This document shows, one piece after another, positions 16,866-25,057 of a DNA stretch of 39,389 bases. This DNA is from Lachnospiraceae bacterium. GTDB taxonomy: Bacteria; Bacillota; Clostridia; Lachnospirales; Lachnospiraceae. Positions within the stretch are counted from its first letter, which is position 1. Every line of letters begins with the position of its first letter. Location: contig JALESH010000042.1 of NCBI GenBank assembly GCA_022781985.1, positions 1 to 39,389 of the forward strand, in the 5' to 3' direction. The notes below the pieces were generated by a model. It saw nothing but the letters and a program-made list of their open reading frames with translations. It was not told where the DNA came from and did not search any database. The position numbers were made by a program, and so were the translations under genes.

Positions 16866-17708
16866 TCAGCAATCCAGCAGCATCCGATAGACCTCCCTTT
16901 TTCCGATTCCCCTGTCCTTTGCCGCAAGCTTCATAGCCTCCTTCCTGTCTATACCCTGATCCTCATAATACCTCATATGCTCTTCTATAGGCATTTCCGT
17001 CCATTTCAGGACAGCCGCCTCCTTCTTTTGAGCCATACTCCTTCCTTCTACCACTAATACATACTCTCCCCGGGGTGCATTGTCCTCATAATACTGCAGG
17101 GCTTCCTGTAAAGTGGAGGGCATCACCGTTTCAAATTTCTTGGTCAGCTCCCGGCAGATGGTAAGCCTGCGGTTTCCCAGGGCCTTTTCCAGATCCGCCA
17201 GGGTTCTGGTCAGGTGATGGGGAGCCTCATAGACTATCATGGTACGGCTTTCCTCTGACAGCTCTGCCAGTACCTCTCTCCTCTCCTTTTTATCCGCAGG
17301 CAGAAATCCCTCAAAACAAAAACGCCTGGTACTCAGTCCCGAAAGGGTGAGCGCCGTAATGCAGGCAGCAGCTCCCGGCAGAGAAGTGACTCTGATGCCG
17401 GCCTCCCGGCAGAGAACCACCAGCGCCTCTCCCGGATCAGAGACAGCCGGTGTGCCTGCGTCAGTAATTAATGCCACATCTCTGCCTTCCTGCATCAACC
17501 CGATCAGATAATGAGCCTTTTCTATCCTGTTATACTCATGATAGCTGGTCATGGGTGTACGAATCTCAAAATGATTCAGCAGCTTTATACTGTTCCTGGT
17601 ATCCTCCGCAGCGATCACATCCACATTTCTCAACGTATCCAGTACCCGCAACGTAATATCCTCCAGATTTCCTATGGGTGTGGCACACAGATACAGCATT
17701 CCTACCAT
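16866..17708 (-). CDS. rsmI: 16S rRNA (cytidine1402-2'-O)-methyltransferase
   Basis: This 280-residue SAM-dependent tetrapyrrole-methylase-fold enzyme methylates C1402 of 16S rRNA in the decoding centre. Family blocks are intact: LYLCATPIGNLEDITLR, AEDTRNSIKLLNHF, LITDAGTPAVSDPG, SLPGAAACITALTLSGL, GFLPADKKER, ICRELTKKFE and PRGEYVLVVEG. ATG 17708 is preferred, with GGAGGAG upstream, giving MVGMLYL; an earlier start at 17729 adds an MRRGGEV extension encoded by the ribosome-binding region. It is the last gene of the yaaR-holB-ricT-trmN6 cluster, as in Bacillus (yabC). Confidence 0.95.
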   Translation of the reverse strand: MVGMLYLCATPIGNLEDITLRVLDTLRNVDVIAAEDTRNSIKLLNHFEIRTPMTSYHEYNRIEKAHYLIGLMQEGRDVALITDAGTPAVSDPGEALVVLCREAGIRVTSLPGAAACITALTLSGLSTRRFCFEGFLPADKKERREVLAELSEESRTMIVYEAPHHLTRTLADLEKALGNRRLTICRELTKKFETVMPSTLQEALQYYEDNAPRGEYVLVVEGRSMAQKKEAAVLKWTEMPIEEHMRYYEDQGIDRKEAMKLAAKDRGIGKREVYRMLLDC

Positions 17709-17737
17709 GACCTCTCCTCCTCTCCTCAAAACCTATT

Positions 17738-18475
17738 CTAATACCCATAAATATCATAGATTTCCGGGGTATACTCCCCGGGCGCCTGGTATATGATCAA
17801 GGGCTTCTCCACCCTTATTCTGGGCCTTCCTCCCCGATTAGCCTCCAGAAGCACCATATTGGGCTCTTTATCCACATAGGGATGAACCATCTGCATCCTT
17901 TTCGGTTCCAGGCCATATCGGCGGAGAAGTACCATGATTTCAGTCAGGCGAAAAGGACGGTGAACCATAAAAAAATTCCCGCCCGGCTTAAGCAGCCTAG
18001 CTGCCTGAGATACCACATCCTCCAGAGTGCAGAGCACCTCATGGCGGGCGATTGCCTTAGGAGCCTCCGGATTCAGCAATCCATGCCGGCCGATCATATA
18101 GGGGGGATTGCAGGTGACTACATCAAAAGAAGCAGCTCCGAATAACGTCCCTGCCTCCTTGATGTCTCCCTGTACAATGGCAATCCTGTCCTCCAGCCCG
18201 TTCAGTGCCACACTCCGCCCTGCCATATCGGCGCTTTCCTCCTGTATCTCCAGACCGGTGAGATGGGCTGCCTCCGTCTTTGCAGCCATCAGGATAGGGA
18301 TGATTCCCGTCCCCGTGCCCATATCCAATACCCGGCTTCCCTTTCTTGCCCGGGCAAAGCCGGACAGAAGCACAGCATCCATACCGAAACAGAATTTCTC
18401 CGGATTCTGGATGATACGGTAGCCATTCCTCTGCAGCTCGTCCAGCCTTTCATTTTCCCTGAGTTTAATTGTCAT
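17738..18475 (-). CDS. trmN6: tRNA1(Val) (adenine37-N6)-methyltransferase (YabB/TrmN6)
   Basis: This 245-residue class I SAM-dependent methyltransferase has its SAM-binding loop at DMGTGTGIIP (51-60) and the N6-adenine methyltransferase motif NPPY (123-126). It starts with the family's RLDELQRNGYRIIQNPEKFCFGMDAVLL. It corresponds in place and sequence type to Bacillus yabB. Its first codons overlap the end of ricT by 11 bases, indicating translational coupling; rsmI follows after 29 bases. Target specificity (A37 of tRNA-Val) is inferred from family. Confidence 0.9.
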   Translation of the reverse strand: MTIKLRENERLDELQRNGYRIIQNPEKFCFGMDAVLLSGFARARKGSRVLDMGTGTGIIPILMAAKTEAAHLTGLEIQEESADMAGRSVALNGLEDRIAIVQGDIKEAGTLFGAASFDVVTCNPPYMIGRHGLLNPEAPKAIARHEVLCTLEDVVSQAARLLKPGGNFFMVHRPFRLTEIMVLLRRYGLEPKRMQMVHPYVDKEPNMVLLEANRGGRPRIRVEKPLIIYQAPGEYTPEIYDIYGY

Positions 18476-19370
18476 CCAGCTTTGACTTTCCTTCCTGTTT
18501 CTCCAGCTTTTCCAGCTTTTTCAGCTCCTCATTTACCTCTACCCTGTTATTTTTATGCTTCCTTTTAAATCGGAGCTGGTTTACCCTGTATTCCTGTATC
18601 TCCTTTTCATCATCCTTCTCAATGATCACCTTGACCTGCTGTCTCAGTACATTCACACTGTGAACCTCTCCTCTGAAGCCATCATCCGTTGTCACATAGT
18701 CTCCCACACCTGGCAGCTTCCGGTTCAGCTCCTCATAGGTTTCCTCTTCATTTTTCAGGCAGCACATCAAACGGCCGCACACTCCCGATATCTTGGTTGG
18801 GTTCAGGGACAGATTCTGTTCCTTTGCCATCCTGATGGAGACCGGTACAAACTCCGACAGATAGGTGTGGCAGCAGAGCGGACGGCCACAGATGCCTATG
18901 CCGCCCATGATCTTTGTCTCATCCCTGACTCCGATCTGCCTCAGCTCTATCCTCGTCTTAAAGACCGAAGCCAGATCCTTTACCAGCTCCCGGAAATCAA
19001 TACGCCCGTCAGCTGTAAAATAAAACAGCACCTTATTATTATCAAAGGTATATTCTGCATCGATCAGCTTCATCTCCAGCCCATGCTTCCTGATCTTTTC
19101 CAGACATATCTGAAATGCCTGCTTTTCCTTTTCCTTGTTGGCAGCCTCCTGCTCGTCATCCTTTTTTGTAGCAATCCTGAGTACCGGCTTGAGAGGCTGC
19201 TGTATCTTATCCTTATCCACAGCCCTGGGTACCCCCATCACAGTTCCGTACTCGATTCCTCTTGCGGTTTCCACGATAACGTGATCCCCGCGCTTTATAT
19301 CCAAATGACCCGGGTCAAAAAAATAGATTTTACCCGCTGTCCTGAAACGCACTCCTATAACCTTTACCAT
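18465..19370 (-). CDS. ricT: RicT/YaaT (PSP1 domain) regulator of RNA processing
   Basis: This 301-residue protein has a C-terminal PSP1 domain. Two Cys-rich motifs, GICGRPLCC and GVCGRLMCC, match those which in Bacillus RicT take part in binding iron-sulfur clusters of the RicA-RicF-RicT complex. That complex assists RNase Y in mRNA maturation and affects sporulation and biofilm formation. The C terminus is charged and helical (KKLEKLEKQEGKSKLDD). It lies 12 bases after holB, the same order as Bacillus yaaT, and overlaps trmN6. There is no yabA-like gene between ricT and trmN6, unlike Bacillus. Confidence 0.93.
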   Translation of the reverse strand: MVKVIGVRFRTAGKIYFFDPGHLDIKRGDHVIVETARGIEYGTVMGVPRAVDKDKIQQPLKPVLRIATKKDDEQEAANKEKEKQAFQICLEKIRKHGLEMKLIDAEYTFDNNKVLFYFTADGRIDFRELVKDLASVFKTRIELRQIGVRDETKIMGGIGICGRPLCCHTYLSEFVPVSIRMAKEQNLSLNPTKISGVCGRLMCCLKNEEETYEELNRKLPGVGDYVTTDDGFRGEVHSVNVLRQQVKVIIEKDDEKEIQEYRVNQLRFKRKHKNNRVEVNEELKKLEKLEKQEGKSKLDDN

Positions 19371-19382
19371 AATCTATCAGCC

Positions 19383-20390
19383 TCATGAATTTTCTTTTAT
19401 TGTCAAAAGCAGAAGCTCCATGGTCAGCTCAAAATTCACATTGGCGCTGAGACGGCTCTTCGCTTTGTCCAATGACTCTATTACCTGTTCAATCCCCTCA
19501 TAGGTACTTCTGTCAGCCACCCTCCTGATGTGCTGAACCTCTTCCTTGAAAACCAGATGGTTTGCATCATTGGTGGCCTTAAACAACAGCACATCCCTGT
19601 ACCAGATGGCAAGAATGTCCAGATAGTCACTGACATCCAGCTTGTATTCATTTATATTCCTGATGGCCGCTGCAATCTCACTGATTTCCATGTCATTAAT
19701 GTTTTTTAACAGGGTAACAGCCTCTTCCTTTACCCTGTCGAAGTCTTCACTGAAGGCCAGCAGCTTGGCCTTTCCGATATTGCCTCTGGCAAAGGCAGCA
19801 CATATTTCTGCCTTATAGTCGGGAATCTCCAGCTTTTCCATCAGAAAACGCTTCACAACAGCATCTCTCACCGGCTTCATATTCAGCACGGCACACCGGC
19901 TCTGTATCGTAGGCAGCAGGAGCTCCGCATTGGTGGTAAGAATGAGGATGACTGTATATGCCGGCGGCTCCTCCAGCGTCTTTAACAGCGCATTCTGAGC
20001 CTGTACCGTCATTTTCTCTCCCTCATTCATAATATATATCTTATAGGGACCGCTGTAGGGCTTGATGGCCACACTTGCATTGATCTGCCCGCGGATATCG
20101 TCCACTCCTATGGTTCCCGGCTTCTCATGGGAAATATAGATGACATCCGGATGATTTTTTCCTGCTATCTGCCTGCAGGAATGACATTCTCCGCAGGGCT
20201 CCCAGACCGGGCCTGACTGCTCCGGGCGTTCACACTGGAGGGCTGCGGCAAAAACCCCTGCAATGAATTCCTTCCCGGAGCTTTTCTCTCCGTTGATGAT
20301 ATAAGCATGAGACAGCTTATCCAGCTTCCAAATATTCTGGAGATGTTCCTTTAATTGGTCCTGTCCTATTATGTCTGCAAATTTAGCCAT
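19383..20390 (-). CDS. holB: DNA polymerase III delta' subunit
   Basis: This 335-residue clamp-loader subunit of the AAA+ fold begins MAKFADIIGQDQLKEHLQNIW. It has a degenerate P-loop (NGEKSSGKEF), the four-cysteine zinc module spanning CERPEQ...CGECHSC, and QAQNALLKTLEEPP, which carries the usual sensor/Walker-B region, then TIQSRC. It helps load the sliding clamp at the replication fork. The ATG at 20390 matches homologues; an earlier ATG at 20402 abuts the AAAAGGA box directly. It sits between yaaR and ricT, the standard Firmicutes order. Confidence 0.93.
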   Translation of the reverse strand: MAKFADIIGQDQLKEHLQNIWKLDKLSHAYIINGEKSSGKEFIAGVFAAALQCERPEQSGPVWEPCGECHSCRQIAGKNHPDVIYISHEKPGTIGVDDIRGQINASVAIKPYSGPYKIYIMNEGEKMTVQAQNALLKTLEEPPAYTVILILTTNAELLLPTIQSRCAVLNMKPVRDAVVKRFLMEKLEIPDYKAEICAAFARGNIGKAKLLAFSEDFDRVKEEAVTLLKNINDMEISEIAAAIRNINEYKLDVSDYLDILAIWYRDVLLFKATNDANHLVFKEEVQHIRRVADRSTYEGIEQVIESLDKAKSRLSANVNFELTMELLLLTIKENS

Positions 20391-20407
20391 CTGTGCCACC
20401 ATTCCTT

Positions 20408-20848
20408 TTAAGTAAATATATCCAAAAGCAGTCCCCTTATCTCTCCTATTTTACTGAGAATACCAAGATGATCCTTTTCTTCCTTAACCAGCTCCTGAGC
20501 CAGCTCGTCCAGCTTCTCATTGACCAGGCGCACAATTCCGTATACTCTGTGCCTTCCCCTCTTATCCAGAAAATTCTCTCTGGAAAAGGAATGGGAACGG
20601 TTGATAATCTCATTCATAAATTCCTTGATCAATCCTCTGTACTTCTTCATGTCCTTGACATTCCGATGCTTGGCCAGCTTGTCCCCCTGCATCGTAATCT
20701 CTTCCATCAAAGAAGTGAGCCTTGCCTGTAATTCCTGTTCTTCAATACGGCTGACAAGGGTAAACTTAAATGTCCCGTCTGTGGGATTCTGCTGCACCGG
20801 CTGCTCCACCTGTATCGGTTTACTGATCTGATTTACCTTTATATCCAT
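20408..20848 (-). CDS. yaaR: YaaR-family protein (DUF327)
   Basis: This 146-residue soluble helical protein of unknown biochemical function is conserved next to holB in Bacillus and Clostridia. The core is recognisable as [53 protein letters not shown] 20848 is preferred because GGGAGG lies seven bases before it; the alternative at 20854 is one base from that box. Confidence 0.85.
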   Translation of the reverse strand: MDIKVNQISKPIQVEQPVQQNPTDGTFKFTLVSRIEEQELQARLTSLMEEITMQGDKLAKHRNVKDMKKYRGLIKEFMNEIINRSHSFSRENFLDKRGRHRVYGIVRLVNEKLDELAQELVKEEKDHLGILSKIGEIRGLLLDIFT

Positions 20849-20902
20849 GCCCATACCTCCCGGCTTTGCCTGTACCCTCCGGCCTGTTCCGCCTGATACC
20901 GG

Positions 20903-21490
20903 CTATATCAGCTCTGTAAGATAGCCCTTTATTTCCTTCAGGCACCTTTCCAGATTGTCATTGTCAAACCTTCTCTCAATACCTGCCGCCTTGATCCTCT
21001 CCTCGGCAAAATCCTGCTCATCGGCCAGATATCTGCGGCACATTTCTTCATATTTGGGATGCTCCTGCCGTCTTTCCCTGTCCAGGGCTCTCTGCAGCCT
21101 CACTCCGTCATCCACATCTATCAGTATCGGAACCACCCTGTCCCTGCCCCAGAAAAAGCACATTTTATTATATGCCTCCAGGGTTCCTATGATTCCGTAG
21201 CTCTCCTTCTCCAAATCAATACTTCCGTCATCCACCGTAAAGTATCTCCATATCCCATGGCAGGTGTCATAGCTTCTCTCCTCTATGATCCTTCCCCTCT
21301 CTGCCAGCTTCCTGTAGCTCTCCTCATCGGTAAAATGATACTCCCTCCCATCCTGCTCCCCATTCCGTATGGGTCTGGTAGTATAGGGAACCAGCATACG
21401 AAATCCCGGTTCCCCATCCTCCAGCAGCCTTCTGAAAATAGTATCCTTACCTGCAGAGCTCTTTCCCATGAAACAGATCATCTTGCCCAT
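20903..21490 (-). CDS. Guanylate kinase-like P-loop protein
   Basis: This 195-residue protein has the P-loop GKSSAGKDT, the guanylate-kinase GMP-binding region VPYTTRPIRNGEQDGREYHF and a following acidic segment FTDEESYRKLAERGRIIEE. Further on it diverges (WRYFTVDDGS, DVDDGVRLQRALDRERRQEHPKYEEMCRRYLADE) and lacks the standard GMK sequence for the lid and C terminus. It may be a nucleotide kinase of changed specificity. The start lies eight bases after the pyk stop, with AGAGG upstream. It stands just before yaaR, where Bacillus has thymidylate kinase (tmk). The usual gmk of Clostridia lies elsewhere, so this is probably a paralogue. Confidence 0.8.
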   Translation of the reverse strand: MGKMICFMGKSSAGKDTIFRRLLEDGEPGFRMLVPYTTRPIRNGEQDGREYHFTDEESYRKLAERGRIIEERSYDTCHGIWRYFTVDDGSIDLEKESYGIIGTLEAYNKMCFFWGRDRVVPILIDVDDGVRLQRALDRERRQEHPKYEEMCRRYLADEQDFAEERIKAAGIERRFDNDNLERCLKEIKGYLTELI

Positions 21491-21498
21491 GAAGCCTC

Positions 21499-22908
21499 TT
21501 AGACCTCAATGACACGGATCATATTGGTCTTTCCTGAAATACCCAGGGGTACTCCTGCCGTCAGCACGGCCACGTCTCCCCTCTTGATATAGCCGGCCTT
21601 TTCCACTGCCCGCCTTGCCTCATCAAATAAGTCATCCGCATTATCCTTCTTTTCAATGAGCAGAGGCACAACCCCCCATGCCAGGCTCATCTGACGGCAT
21701 ACTCTTGGATTGACCGAGCAGGCAATGATCGGACACTCAGGCTTATATCTGGAAATCATGCCTGCTGTAAATCCTGACATGGTGACAGTGATAATAGCTG
21801 CTGCATCCAGATCTGCCGCCGTCGTACAGGTGGCATGGGAGATAGCTGTAGTGATATCTGCGATAGCTTCGTTTTTCTTTTTCATACGGGAGGTATAATC
21901 AATATCCCTTTCGGAACGTTCTGCAATCCTGGCCATGGTCTTTACAGCTTCTACGGGGTAGAGCCCCTGTGCACTTTCTCCGGAAAGCATGATCGCTGTG
22001 GTGCCGTCATAGATTGCATTGGCCACATCTGTTGTCTCCGCTCTGGTAGGGCGGGGATTCTTGATCATGGATTCCAGCATCTGGGTGGCAGTGATCACGT
22101 GCTTTCCATTGGCAACCGCCAGCTTGATCATCTTCTTCTGCAGCACCGGTACCTCCTCCATGGGAACCTCAACACCCATATCGCCTCTGGCCACCATGAT
22201 GCCGTCTGACACAGAGATGATCTCTTCCAGATTCTGAATACCCTGCATATTCTCAATCTTGGCAATGATCTTCATCTTGCTGTTATTCTCCTCCAGCAGC
22301 TTTCTCAGCTCCAGTACATCCTCCTTTGTTCTGGTGAAGGAAGCAGCAATAAAATCAAAACCCAGCTCGCAGCCGAAAATGATATCTTTTCTGTCGGCCT
22401 CGCTGATATAAGGCATGGAAAGAACCGCATTGGGCACGTTCACTCCTTTTTTATTGGAAACCGTTCCTCCGTTTACTACGGTACAGATGATATCCTCTCC
22501 CTCGATCCTGTCCACTGTCAGCTCAATCAGACCGTCATCGATCAGAATGGACATTTCCGGACTGACATCATTTTTCAGATTCTTATAGGTAACAGAAACT
22601 CTCTCGGATGTACCGGGTATCTCTTCCATAGTCAGTGTAAATTTCTGACCTGCTGTAAGCTCTGCCCTGCCATCTTCAAAGTCACCAAGCCTGATCTCTG
22701 GTCCCCTTGTATCCATCAATGTAGCGACAGGTATGTTCAGCTCCTCACTCACCTTAACGACCTTGACAAACTTTCCTTTCTGCTCCTCATGGTCTCCGTG
22801 GGAAAAGTTGCAGCGAGCCACATTCATTCCCGCCAGTATCAGCTCCCTGATTTTTTCCTCGCTCTGGCTTGCCGGTCCTATCGTACAAATAATCTTGGTC
22901 TTTCTCAT
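21499..22908 (-). CDS. pyk: Pyruvate kinase
   Basis: Pyruvate kinase carries out the last step of glycolysis, phosphoenolpyruvate plus ADP to pyruvate plus ATP. The 469-residue protein starts MRKTKIICTIGPAS and contains RCNFSHGDHEE, the catalytic lysine region MKIIAKIENMQG, IMVARGDMGVEVP and ATQMLESMIKNPRPTRAETTDVANAIYDGTTAIMLSGESAQG. It has no C-terminal PEP-utiliser-like extra domain. GAAGGAG precedes the start. It is placed between the decarboxylase and the guanylate-kinase-like gene, an insertion relative to the Bacillus yaaO-tmk-yaaR order. Confidence 0.97.
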   Translation of the reverse strand: MRKTKIICTIGPASQSEEKIRELILAGMNVARCNFSHGDHEEQKGKFVKVVKVSEELNIPVATLMDTRGPEIRLGDFEDGRAELTAGQKFTLTMEEIPGTSERVSVTYKNLKNDVSPEMSILIDDGLIELTVDRIEGEDIICTVVNGGTVSNKKGVNVPNAVLSMPYISEADRKDIIFGCELGFDFIAASFTRTKEDVLELRKLLEENNSKMKIIAKIENMQGIQNLEEIISVSDGIMVARGDMGVEVPMEEVPVLQKKMIKLAVANGKHVITATQMLESMIKNPRPTRAETTDVANAIYDGTTAIMLSGESAQGLYPVEAVKTMARIAERSERDIDYTSRMKKKNEAIADITTAISHATCTTAADLDAAAIITVTMSGFTAGMISRYKPECPIIACSVNPRVCRQMSLAWGVVPLLIEKKDNADDLFDEARRAVEKAGYIKRGDVAVLTAGVPLGISGKTNMIRVIEV

Positions 22909-22944
22909 TCCGGTTAAATCTCCTTCAATCCATTCATTTTCTTT

Positions 22945-24408
22945 TTATTCTTTTACTACCCTTATACACCCGTTCTTTTCTATACCCTGTACATTCAGTC
23001 CCATGCCCCTGTTATGGACAAGGGAATTTATCAGATCGTTGCTCAGCCTTTCTCCCGGTACTGCCAGCGGTATTCCCGGCGGATACAGATTGATAAATTC
23101 AGCAGCTATCCGTCCGCCGCATTCCCCAACAGGTACCTGTGCCTGTTCCTCCGTGTATGCCCGGGCAATGGTCATAACCGATTCCTCCGGCTTCCCCGGA
23201 GCCTTCTTCAGGCTCTTTTGCAGTTCCCCGGACTTTCTCCTGCCAGCTGCCATACCTGCATCCTCCCGGATCTCTCTGTCCATTTCCAGCAGTGCCTCAG
23301 CCAGCCTGTCCACTCCCTCTTTTGTATCCATCATGGTAAGAATCGCCAATGCATAGCCTTCCGCTGCCATCTCAGGCTGCAAATGGTACCTTTTCCTGAG
23401 TGCATCATAGATCCTGACACCTGTCATCCCGCATCCCTGCCCCGCTATGACCAGCTTGCAGGGATCCATCCGAAACACAGTCCCTCCTCCCGGCCGACCG
23501 GTTTGTCCATCCAGCAGCCTCAGATGCCTGCTGCCCTTCAGCCTTTCTGCCAGAGATCTTCTGATCTGCAACAGAGACTCCAGCCTCCTCTCCCCTTCTC
23601 TCTCCACCATATCCATACAGGCATCTATGGAAGCCATCAGCACATAGGACGGACTGCTGGTCTGGAATATCCTCAGATACCTTTCCAGCCTTTCTGCCGG
23701 AATCAGATTCCCCTTCAGATGCAGCAGAGCCGTCTGGGTCATGGAGGGCAGGGTCTTATGCAGACTGTGGATCACCACATCGGCACCCAGACTGACTGAG
23801 CTGGGGGGATAGTCCGGATGCAGGCCAAAATGGGCTCCATGGGCCTCATCCACGATCAGCGGCCTGCCATAGCTATGGGTGATATAGGCTATTTCAGCTA
23901 CATCCGACAGGATACCCTCATAGGTAGGTGAGGTGACCAGAACCGCGGCAATCTCCGGCTGCTCCTTCAGTGCCCTCTCTACCTCCCGGGGCTCAATACT
24001 CCCCGCGATCCCCCATTCCTCCAGGACAGGCGGATAGAGATAGGATGTCTCCAGTTCCCGTAAATATGCCCCATGGTATACCGAACGATGGCTGTTTCTC
24101 GCCATCAGCAGACGGTCACCCCTGCCTGCTGCCGCCATAACGGCGCTCAGAATGCCGCAGGTACTCCCATTCACCAAGAACCAGGTTCTGTCGGCTCCGT
24201 ATATGCCGGCAGCCCGCTCCTGTGACTGAGCCAGGATGCCGCCGGCCTGGTGAAGGTTATCAAAGCCGTCTATTTCTGTGATATCCAATCCATAGATCTT
24301 GCCCAGGCTGCCGGCAGCCGACTCCCTCCGTCTTTTATGCCCCGGCATATGAAAAGGATAATAGTCCGACCTGCTGTATTCCTCCAGTTTTCTGTAAAGC
24401 TCTCCCAT
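22945..24408 (-). CDS. Orn/Lys/Arg decarboxylase family protein (YaaO/SpeA-like)
   Basis: This 487-residue PLP-dependent enzyme of the group III basic amino acid decarboxylases acts in polyamine synthesis or acid resistance. It has the N-terminal PFHMPGHKRR, the cofactor-site DEAHGAH (187-193) and the Schiff-base lysine in HSLHKTLPSMTQ (Lys218). The C-terminal region carries EFINLYPPGIPLAVPGERLS. The short form lacks the N-terminal wing domain of inducible enterobacterial enzymes. Bacillus has a homologue, yaaO, at the same place upstream of tmk-yaaR-holB. Whether the substrate is arginine, lysine or ornithine cannot be told from sequence. It starts four bases after the HD-domain gene stop. 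Confidence 0.92.
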   Translation of the reverse strand: MGELYRKLEEYSRSDYYPFHMPGHKRRRESAAGSLGKIYGLDITEIDGFDNLHQAGGILAQSQERAAGIYGADRTWFLVNGSTCGILSAVMAAAGRGDRLLMARNSHRSVYHGAYLRELETSYLYPPVLEEWGIAGSIEPREVERALKEQPEIAAVLVTSPTYEGILSDVAEIAYITHSYGRPLIVDEAHGAHFGLHPDYPPSSVSLGADVVIHSLHKTLPSMTQTALLHLKGNLIPAERLERYLRIFQTSSPSYVLMASIDACMDMVEREGERRLESLLQIRRSLAERLKGSRHLRLLDGQTGRPGGGTVFRMDPCKLVIAGQGCGMTGVRIYDALRKRYHLQPEMAAEGYALAILTMMDTKEGVDRLAEALLEMDREIREDAGMAAGRRKSGELQKSLKKAPGKPEESVMTIARAYTEEQAQVPVGECGGRIAAEFINLYPPGIPLAVPGERLSNDLINSLVHNRGMGLNVQGIEKNGCIRVVKE

Positions 24409-24412
24409 CCGG

Positions 24413-25009
24413 CTAAACCTGATACTGTACCTTTATTTTTTTCACGGAAGATCCGGTGCCCTCTGTTCTGAAGGTCTTATGCTTGCCATGTCCCTGGTGC
24501 AGCTTCAGTGTCTCCATCAGAGAACAGTATTTATCGGCAGCGGAAACCACCCAGGCCTCTCTGCACAATGGGGGAATCACCGTCAGGGGCCACATATGCT
24601 TTTTGATGATATCCCTTTCCCTGGCAGTCAGATGATATTCCTTGGATGCATTTCTCAGTGCAATACCGGGATGAAACAGGCCATGAAGCCTCCTATTATC
24701 CCTGTGGCATTTGTCATGCCAGTCATATAGAAAATAATCGTGGAGCAGTGCTCCCCGGATCAGCTCCCTTTGTCTGCAGCCAAGCCCCAGCTTTCTGCTG
24801 ATGGCCAGGCTGTACTTTGCCACGCTGATGCTATGACTGTTCACTGTCATGTTCCCATGCTGGATAAACTCCCTGGTTCTTTTAAAATTGTCGGAGTCCA
24901 GAATATCCCCTCCATGCTCCCTTAACAGATCATGTAATTCCTTTTGTTTCTGAAAGAACCTGTGAAATCTCTCTCTTTGCTTCTGACTGCTGCGCCTTTT
25001 ATTTCTCAT
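24413..25009 (-). CDS. HD-domain phosphohydrolase
   Basis: This 198-residue protein has HD-superfamily metal ligands: His59 (NSHSISVAKYSL), His90-Asp91 (LLHDYFLYDWH) and Asp159 (SAADKYCS). The N terminus is very basic. HD proteins hydrolyse phosphate esters of nucleotides or other small molecules; this short form is common in Clostridia but its substrate is unknown. It begins 48 bases after the L,D-transpeptidase gene and ends four bases before the decarboxylase gene, so it probably heads the yaaR-holB cluster. GGAGAAGAA precedes the start. Confidence 0.85.
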   Translation of the reverse strand: MRNKRRSSQKQRERFHRFFQKQKELHDLLREHGGDILDSDNFKRTREFIQHGNMTVNSHSISVAKYSLAISRKLGLGCRQRELIRGALLHDYFLYDWHDKCHRDNRRLHGLFHPGIALRNASKEYHLTARERDIIKKHMWPLTVIPPLCREAWVVSAADKYCSLMETLKLHQGHGKHKTFRTEGTGSSVKKIKVQYQV

Positions 25010-25057
25010 TTCTTCTCCATCCGGGATGCTGCCCCCTGCACAATAAAAAGTTCCTAA

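Noticed and set aside
23014..23799. 261-residue plus-strand open frame
   Set aside because: It is antisense to the clear Orn/Lys/Arg decarboxylase gene and has a composition typical of a shadow frame.
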